Shown here piece after piece: positions 61,401-64,000 of a DNA stretch of 64,000 nucleotides. Position numbers and translations under genes: made by a program. Each line of letters opens with the position of its first letter. Within the stretch, counting starts at the first letter, position 1. The DNA is from Flammeovirgaceae bacterium (lineage in GTDB: Bacteria; Bacteroidota; Bacteroidia; Cytophagales; Cyclobacteriaceae): contig JACJYU010000002.1 in assembly GCA_020635915.1 (NCBI GenBank), positions 248,001-312,000 on the forward strand, written 5' to 3'. The notes beneath the pieces are model-generated. The model worked only from the letters and a program-made list of their open reading frames with translations, was not told the DNA's origin and searched no databases.

Positions 61401-63069
61401 TTTGTCTTCCATATTTTCCAATATGGGCGGGGCCCTCACCGGGGATTACCGGATCACCGGGTCGTTTACAAACCCCAAAATCAACGGAAAGGGGGCCATC
61501 GAAAACGGGCAAATCATGATCAACTACCTCAAGACCCAATACAGCTTCACCGGGGAGTTTGGCATGGCACCGGACCAGTTTATTTTCAACAATTTCAAGT
61601 TAAAGGACATGTTCAACAATACCGGGGCCCTGGAGGGGTTTGTTGCCCACCGGGGTTTCAAGGAATTTAGCCTTAACCTGGACGCTTCCTTTCAAAACTT
61701 CCAACTCCTCAACACCAATTCAAAAGACAACTCCTTGTTCTACGGGCAGGGGTTTGCCACAGGCAAGGCCAATTTCTTTGGCCCCGCCTCCAATTTTAAA
61801 ATTTCAGCCACCGCGCAAACCGGAAAAAACACCAGGATATACATCCCGATGAATTCCACCGAAACGGTGGACAGGAAAGATTTTATCAATTTCGTGGATT
61901 TTACGGACTCCCTGTCGGTCAAGCGGCAAAACCACCCAAAAAAGAAAAACCGGAGGATCGAATCCACCGGGATTACCATGGACCTCAACCTGGACATCAC
62001 GCCCGATGCCTACACGGAAATCATCTTCGATATCAAGTCGGGCGATATCATACGCGGGCGGGGCAACGGGGACATCAAACTCCAGTTGGACACCAAAGGG
62101 GACTTCAATATGTTTGGGGCGGTGGAGTTTACCCAGGGTGCCTACAACTTTACTTTGTACGACATCATCAACAAAGAGTTTGACATTCAGCCCGGCAGCA
62201 GGATATCATGGTATGGAAACCCCTATGAGGGGATTATGGACATAACCGCCAATTACAGGCAGATGGCTTCCCTGGGTCCTATCCTCACCGACCAGTCCGA
62301 AGCCGTGACCAGCAACCCCCAAATAAGAAGGAAATACCCTACCGATGTAAAGCTTAAACTTGAAGGGCCCATGCTCTCGCCACAGATAAGCTTTGATATT
62401 GAAGCCAGTGAATTGCCCGACAACATTGTGGTTGAAGGCAGGGCGCCTGTAAGGCTCGACTTCGAGTTTGAATCGTTTAAATCGCGGTTGGACGAACAAG
62501 AGCTTAAACGGCAGGTATTTAGCCTGATCGTGCTAAGGAAATTCTCACCCCCGGACGCCTTCAGCACAAGCGGCACCTTGTACAACAGCGTGAGCGAGCT
62601 TTTGTCAAACCAGCTTAGCTATTGGCTCACGCAGGTGGACCAAAACCTGGAGATTGACCTGGACCTTGGCACGATGGACCAGGAAGCCTTCAATACCTTT
62701 CAATTGAGGCTTTCTTATTCCTTCCTCAACGGCCGGCTCAGGGTTACCCGTGATGGCAGCTTCTCCAACCAATACCGCCCGTCAGACAATATTTCTTCCA
62801 TTGCCGGTGACTGGACGGTGGACTACCTGCTCACCCCCGATGGGAAATTCAAGGTAAAGATGTATAGCCGCTCAAACCTCAATCCCCTCACCAACACCCT
62901 GGGCACGCAAGGTGCCGTGACAACAGGCGTAAGTTTGCTGCACACCCAAAATTTCAACGAGATCAGGGACCTGTGGCATTCCGCCAGGAAGAAAAACCAG
63001 AAAAGCACCAGTGAGGACCAGTCGCCAAATGGCGAGGCGATAAAAGAAGACGAAGATGTTGGCAACTAG
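58495..63069 (+). CDS. tamB: Translocation and assembly module protein TamB (DUF490)
   Basis: The 1524-residue protein has an N-terminal inner-membrane anchor (IIFYSLYLLFAFFIVGFGIL, residues 17-36) followed by AsmA-like and long beta-helical repeats that form a hydrophobic groove spanning the periplasm. The C-terminal DUF490 domain from about residue 1150 includes GKNTRIYIPMNSTETVD, DIKLQLDTKGDFNMFGAVEFTQG and the block SRISWYGNPYEGIMDITANY. TamB-like proteins carry phospholipids to the outer membrane or assist barrel assembly. No TamA/BamA partner is in view. It diverges from tsaD and overlaps the downstream gene by 14 bases. Confidence 0.93.
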   Translation: MNLQVIKNRILLWLRKIIFYSLYLLFAFFIVGFGILQIPPVQKTILQYYTERISQVSGFETSFESVHLIWYDRLELKNLRITDPEKNTMIGARQVKVNFRISSLLTNNNINIDAATLSGTEVNLVKITDTDSSRDLNINVFIRRLARPSAQAKPGAAKVNIGEIVVNQSAFSYNDPEKDSLAPRFDYNHFKVNLDNGLLQNFRVVGDTIQFKVNTLTAMDEQTQFSIHQLSTFFRISQSSMEFLDINLEAGNSHIQDTVIFTYRSQQDLNDFNHKVHIKSSIRNTTIDPKDLALFAPGVDKINGAINVSGDFIGKVDKFFARGLELNLGHTAITGNLNMDGLPRISETFINLRLKKGSVDINDLAFLFPEKTFKGLRPLGRFEFLGNFTGFVNDFVANGAFNGDFGQIQSDINLKINDKEPALSQYIGNIQLKNFKFGTYLKDTTLLKNVSLTGHIDGKGFTEETADFLLDGKIQRIKIKDYDYKNITTNARFKSQFFNGRLTIDDPNLKFKVDGSIDFSKNHDFVKLKARLDTALIHHLGFSKDYFSVQSVMDIDSRGLNIDSIFGNAFLKNTRITYRDESLDIDSIQVTSSKLADGRSLLLRSSFADVNLHGRYFYSTLFRDLNQLFREFSLTIKNNREELKNYYLTKRRVSQDYDANFNIILRDINPILKVAGITAEVSKGTRIEGRFSNGFTSILNAYSSIDSIAYNGKLFTQNTIEFNGSKVRDSTNILAMLNIHSGHQRLSKNFNTENLLAEAIWNSGHIEVGLDFDQSGKENYARIKASIDLLNDSTRIKLLPSSIKALNETWRVNPENQTILTGNEWKINNLGVQSEAQKVLFAGYISQDSSKSLSLQVDNLDLSFLNSISGERFTGTLNGSAEARNLYTNPYVQNDIHINGLTIDGFLIGDINGTNIWNQRHKRFDINFSVDRLKVRTVDLKGFYDPGETEPLQISAQFKKANLKIAEPLLSSIFSNMGGALTGDYRITGSFTNPKINGKGAIENGQIMINYLKTQYSFTGEFGMAPDQFIFNNFKLKDMFNNTGALEGFVAHRGFKEFSLNLDASFQNFQLLNTNSKDNSLFYGQGFATGKANFFGPASNFKISATAQTGKNTRIYIPMNSTETVDRKDFINFVDFTDSLSVKRQNHPKKKNRRIESTGITMDLNLDITPDAYTEIIFDIKSGDIIRGRGNGDIKLQLDTKGDFNMFGAVEFTQGAYNFTLYDIINKEFDIQPGSRISWYGNPYEGIMDITANYRQMASLGPILTDQSEAVTSNPQIRRKYPTDVKLKLEGPMLSPQISFDIEASELPDNIVVEGRAPVRLDFEFESFKSRLDEQELKRQVFSLIVLRKFSPPDAFSTSGTLYNSVSELLSNQLSYWLTQVDQNLEIDLDLGTMDQEAFNTFQLRLSYSFLNGRLRVTRDGSFSNQYRPSDNISSIAGDWTVDYLLTPDGKFKVKMYSRSNLNPLTNTLGTQGAVTTGVSLLHTQNFNEIRDLWHSARKKNQKSTSEDQSPNGEAIKEDEDVGN

Positions 63070-63967
63070 GGCCGCTACCCTACGCCCAGGAGGCACCGGA
63101 AAGTCCCTTATCCTGCTGGTGGTATTGCTGGCAGCGCTACACTCCGGGGCACAGGCCACCTACCCGGACACCCTTGACCACAAAAAACTAAACAAGCTTA
63201 TCATTGGCGCTGCGGCAGGCTACACCGTGGGCATGACGGCCCTGGGCCAGGCCTGGTACAGCGGGTTTGACAAACAGTCCTTTCGTTTCTTCAATGATGC
63301 CAAAGAATGGTACCAGGTGGACAAGGCGGGGCATTTTTTTGGGGCTTTCCAATTGGGCGGCCTCGGCTCCCATGCCTTAAGGCGGGCGGGCCTGGCCAAA
63401 GGAAAAGCGGACGTGGCAGGCACGCTGGCCAGCTTTGCTTTAATGGGGTCCATAGAAATCTTCGATGGGCATTCGGCAGGGTATGGGGCCTCAGTTTCAG
63501 ACCTTCTGGCAAATGCAATGGGGGCTTCGTTTTTCCTGGGCCAGCAAATCCTTTGGGACGAAACCAGGATTTATCCCAAATTTTCCTTCCACACCACCTA
63601 CCTGGCCAACCAAAGGCCGGAGGTGCTGGGCAGCAATTTCGGGGAGCAGGTACTTAAGGACTATAACGGCCAAACCTACTGGTTGTCGGTGGACATGGAC
63701 CGGTTTGGCCATTTTCCAAAATGGCTCAACCTCGCCCTTGGGTATGGGGCACATGATTTCCTCTATGCTTCCAGGGGGGCTAACCTTGCGCAAGGCCTCA
63801 GCCCCTACCGGCAATACTACCTCAGCGTTGACTTCGATCTTACCGGCATCCCTACACGGTCAAAGGCGGTAAAAACCCTCATATACCTCGTGAATATGAT
63901 AAAATTGCCATCCCCCACCCTTGAATTTTCCAACAAAAGGGTAAGGGCCCATGCTTTCTATTTCTAG
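63056..63967 (+). CDS. DUF2279 (YfiM-like) membrane-associated protein
   Basis: The 303-residue protein has an N-terminal signal (LILLVVLLAALHSGAQA). The DUF2279 core is LIIGAAAGYTVGMTALGQAWYSGF, then KEWYQVDKAGHFFGAFQLGGLGS with the conserved Asp and His, then IEIFDGHSAGYGASVSDLLANAMGA. It is a lipoprotein-free exported or membrane protein of unknown function. The start overlaps the end of tamB by 14 bases in another frame, so they are translationally coupled and may share an envelope task. It ends 33 bases before the window edge. Confidence 0.87.
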   Translation: MLATRAATLRPGGTGKSLILLVVLLAALHSGAQATYPDTLDHKKLNKLIIGAAAGYTVGMTALGQAWYSGFDKQSFRFFNDAKEWYQVDKAGHFFGAFQLGGLGSHALRRAGLAKGKADVAGTLASFALMGSIEIFDGHSAGYGASVSDLLANAMGASFFLGQQILWDETRIYPKFSFHTTYLANQRPEVLGSNFGEQVLKDYNGQTYWLSVDMDRFGHFPKWLNLALGYGAHDFLYASRGANLAQGLSPYRQYYLSVDFDLTGIPTRSKAVKTLIYLVNMIKLPSPTLEFSNKRVRAHAFYF

Positions 63968-64000
63968 GCCTCTACAATTCATTTTCATTTTGTACCTTCA

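Overview
The window looks like a chromosomal segment of a Bacteroidota bacterium, most likely order Cytophagales. The supporting families are a SusC/SusD pair, a hybrid two-component system with a Reg_prop/YYY sensor, a type A T9SS C-terminal sorting domain, a PdeM/DEXH ligase-associated repair pair, MacB/FtsX-type permeases beginning MIKNYF, and candidate promoters close to the Bacteroidota TTG / TAnnTTTG form. I saw no rRNA, tRNA, CRISPR array, insertion sequence or prophage. Coding density is high and many neighbouring genes overlap by a few bases.

Layout. 1-8.8 kb: a truncated amidohydrolase lipoprotein, a small outer-membrane barrel, a CapA-like protein, PdeM, a phosphate transporter with a PhoU-like tail, and the ligase-associated DEXH helicase. 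9-19.1 kb: a light and carotenoid island made of a DUF2141 protein, a CarH/LitR-like B12 regulator, an ECF sigma factor, crtI, crtB, idi, photolyase, an SRPBCC protein, crtZ and a fused lycopene cyclase. A lipoprotein and a barrel on the opposite strand interrupt it. 19.1-22.2 kb: a large secreted BNR-repeat beta-propeller protein. 22.4-32.7 kb: an ABC/HlyD export operon divergent from a sigma-54 activator and histidine kinase pair, with a sigma-54-like promoter and two spaced palindromes in between. 32.7-37.2 kb: SusD and SusC. 37.7-51.1 kb: a same-strand run of eleven genes headed by a 64-residue stand-alone LuxR DNA-binding domain. It encodes exported envelope proteins, including a CHAT-TPR lipoprotein and a secreted caspase-like protein. 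51.2-55.2 kb: a hybrid two-component system split by an apparent one-base frameshift. 55.2-58.5 kb: a housekeeping run tsaD, thioesterase, smpB, an NlpC/P60-like protein lacking its catalytic Cys, and an HNH nuclease. 58.5-64 kb: TamB and a DUF2279 protein.

How the genes work together. The carotenoid island encodes IPP isomerisation, phytoene synthesis, desaturation, cyclisation and ring hydroxylation, enough for a zeaxanthin-type pigment if GGPP is made elsewhere, together with light sensing and DNA photorepair. In the export module the kinase and activator probably switch on the divergent transporter operon through sigma-54. The best candidate for an undescribed system is the 37.7-51.1 kb run. 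It combines two clan CD peptidase-like proteins (CHAT and caspase p20), both predicted to be exported, with two outer-membrane barrels, a seven-blade propeller lipoprotein, a Cys-rich lipoprotein, two paralogous exported proteins and a T9SS cargo protein.
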